This document shows, piece after piece, positions 62,828-64,000 of a DNA stretch of 64,000 nt; position 1 is the stretch's first letter, and each line of letters begins with the position of its first letter. A program made the position numbers and the translations under genes. Under the pieces are notes generated by a model. The model ran no database searches and had not been told where the DNA came from. It worked only from the letters and a program-made list of their open reading frames with translations. The stretch is taken from contig NZ_WVZN01000003.1 of the NCBI RefSeq assembly GCF_011772445.1, positions 169,437 to 233,436 on the forward strand. The letters run 5' to 3'. This stretch comes from Hydrogenophaga sp. Its GTDB lineage: Bacteria; Pseudomonadota; Gammaproteobacteria; Burkholderiales; Burkholderiaceae_C.

Positions 62828-62848
62828 ATATGAGAACAATTCTCATTT
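62828..62848. promoter_or_regulatory. Fur box between the hypothetical gene and bacterioferritin
   Basis: ATGAGAA (62830-62836) and TTCTCAT (62840-62846) form an inverted repeat around CAA, reading on one strand as ATGAGAATTGTTCTCAT. This is very close to known Fur sites of the GATAATGATAATCATTATC type. It lies 32 bases from the hypothetical gene and 82 bases from bfr. It could repress both under iron sufficiency. Confidence 0.8.
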
Positions 62849-62927
62849 GCAAAGAGCCAGGCGCTTTCCCCGTCATGTCATCGGTCCACAATCCCCAGGC
62901 CCTCACCAACAACGACAAGGAGCTCAC

Positions 62928-63404
62928 ATGAAAGGCGACGAGAAAGTGATTGCGCACCTGCAGGCGCAACTGAAGAACGAGCTGACCGCCATCAACCAGT
63001 ACTTTGTGCACTACCGCATGCTCAAGCACTGGGGCCTGGACAAGCTTGCAGCCAAGGAATACGAGGAGTCGATCGGCGAAATGAAGCACGCCGACAAGCT
63101 GATGGACCGCATCTTCACGCTGGATGGCCTGCCCAACCTGCAGGATCTCGGCAAGCTGCACATCGGCGAAGACGTGCCCGAGATGCTGCGCGCCGACCTT
63201 GGCCTGGAGCAAGGCGCGCAGGCCACCATCAAGGAAGGCATCGCTCACTGCGAGACTGTCCGCGACTACGTGTCCCGCGACCTGCTCCAGACAATCCTCG
63301 ACGACACCGAGGAGCACATCGACTTCCTGGAGACCCAGATCGATCTGCTCGACAAGGTCGGCCTGCAGAACTACCTGCAGAGCCAGATGGGCTCGGTGAG
63401 CTGA
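62928..63404 (+). CDS. bfr: Bacterioferritin
   Basis: 158 residues. The first half matches bacterioferritin closely: Glu18 in [12 protein letters not shown], Glu51, haem ligand Met52 and His54 in [12 protein letters not shown], and the [11 protein letters not shown] segment. Glu94 is present. At the second ExxH site the sequence is DDTEEH, so Thr occupies the usual Glu127 position and Glu128/Glu129 precede His130. It stores iron as a 24-mer. GGAG lies 8 bases before the ATG. bfd follows. Confidence 0.95.
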   Translation: MKGDEKVIAHLQAQLKNELTAINQYFVHYRMLKHWGLDKLAAKEYEESIGEMKHADKLMDRIFTLDGLPNLQDLGKLHIGEDVPEMLRADLGLEQGAQATIKEGIAHCETVRDYVSRDLLQTILDDTEEHIDFLETQIDLLDKVGLQNYLQSQMGSVS

Positions 63405-63463
63405 CCGGACCCGCGGAACCAGCCGCCCGTCGGGTGGCCTTCACGGGGGCTTGTGCGATGAAT

Positions 63464-63482
63464 GCGATCCATTATCATTTGC
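63464..63482 (+). promoter_or_regulatory. Possible weak Fur site upstream of bfd
   Basis: The 19 bases 63464-63482 (GCGATCCATTATCATTTGC) contain ATTATCATT, resembling one and a half Fur half-sites. The left arm is poorly matched. It lies 25 bases before the bfd ATG and next to GGAG. Bfd genes are commonly Fur-controlled, but this is only a candidate. Confidence 0.35.
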
Positions 63483-63506
63483 AGGAGTTTCTCGCCACCC
63501 AGCCCC

Positions 63507-63731
63507 ATGATCGTCTGCGTTTGCCATCGCGTCAGTGACAAGACCATCGCCCAGTGCGCGCGGTCCGGCATGGCATTTGACGACATCCAGCTGGAGCTCG
63601 GCGTGGCCACGCAATGCGGCCAATGCGAGGGGTGCGCCCGATCGGTCTTCTCCGAATGCGCCCCGGGCCACGTGGTGGCCCACCTGCAACTGCAGACCGC
63701 CGAACAGGCCCGCCAGGTCGAGCGCGCCTGA
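63507..63731 (+). CDS. bfd: Bacterioferritin-associated ferredoxin
   Basis: 74 residues from the ATG at 63507. The [2Fe-2S] ligands are CVC at 4-6 and Cys37/Cys40 in QCGQCEGC. Bfd delivers electrons to bacterioferritin to release stored iron. The short C-terminal tail is Gln/Glu-rich. It follows bfr by 102 bases, the usual neighbourhood. Confidence 0.93.
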   Translation: MIVCVCHRVSDKTIAQCARSGMAFDDIQLELGVATQCGQCEGCARSVFSECAPGHVVAHLQLQTAEQARQVERA

Positions 63732-63890
63732 TCCCGCGCCTGGCGCGCGCCGGGCGAACCGATTCCCCTCGCCGCAGTCACAAGCCCTTCACCCGGGAAG
63801 CCATGCGCGCGCGCTCGGGTTTTCCCTGTGCCCGACTTAGAATGCGAATTCGCCTTTCGCATGGCAGAAAACCAACGGCCGGAGACATGC

Positions 63891-64000
63891 ATGACCGCAT
63901 CCAGTACCCCTGAGGACAAACGCGCCGAACTGCGCCGCGCCGCGCTGCAGTACCACGAGCAGCCCCTGCCCGGAAAAGTGGCCATTGCGGCCACCAAGCC
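63891..64000 (+). CDS. maeB: NADP-dependent malic enzyme, N-terminus (cut by window edge)
   Basis: The ATG at 63891 follows GGAGACATGC and begins MTASSTPEDKRAELRRAALQ, then YHEQPLPGKVAIAATK at the window end. That sequence is the start of MaeB-type malic enzymes, which decarboxylate malate to pyruvate. Only 36 codons are visible, so the C-terminal phosphotransacetylase-like domain cannot be confirmed. A TAGAAT minus-10-like hexamer lies at 63838-63843. Confidence 0.75.
   Translation, partial: MTASSTPEDKRAELRRAALQYHEQPLPGKVAIAATK

Overview
The window is GC-rich (high third-position GC) bacterial chromosome, densely packed on both strands. Family content and gene pairings (DUF3717 with DUF1289, birA followed by a SPOR protein, bfr-bfd, type 2 argC beside recX-recA, nitrilase beside a YhdP/AsmA-like giant) point to a Betaproteobacterium of the Burkholderiales, probably Comamonadaceae. 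That placement is inferred from recognised families; no 16S rRNA is present. No rRNA, tRNA, CRISPR array or intact insertion sequence was seen.

Layout. 1-11.2 kb: a tightly overlapping plus-strand exopolysaccharide operon (acyltransferase, pyruvyl transferase, acetyltransferase, nitroreductase, two glycosyltransferases, GH16 glycanase, export protein, tyrosine autokinase, a J-domain membrane protein and a CpsB-type phosphatase), closed by a 237-bp element with perfect 30-bp inverted termini. 11.5-20.6 kb: minus-strand envelope and signalling genes (mltA, a FixJ-type two-component pair, a nitrilase, YhdP). 20.7-33.6 kb: housekeeping (glnE, purB, moaC) plus a rhombosortase-like protease, a ferritin-like di-iron protein, an FAD oxidoreductase, two TerC proteins flanking a yybP-ykoY riboswitch, and an M48 protease.

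33.6-36.8 kb is visibly more AT-rich. It holds a sigma-54-driven type IV pilin, a PglL-like O-oligosaccharyltransferase and the decayed remnant of a pilin accessory gene. 36.8-39.2 kb encodes a phosphodiesterase-like hydrolase, an FHA protein and a PP2C phosphatase. 39.5-44.3 kb has sucCD, argC, recX and recA. 44.4-47.7 kb has a MarR regulator, a TctDE-like two-component pair and a GST.

47.8-51.3 kb is the most unusual locus. A topoisomerase III carries a histone-H1-like lysine/alanine linker and a C-terminal SWIB domain, and lies divergent to a SET-domain protein methyltransferase across a tract of alternating purine-pyrimidine sequence. Then follow birA, a SPOR protein, an S8 protease with a GlyGly-CTERM-type tail (a plausible client of the rhombosortase at 23.5 kb), a TetR/hydrolase/SMR efflux group, gap-tkt, murU, pepP, a Fur-type site with bfr-bfd, and the start of a malic enzyme gene at the right edge.
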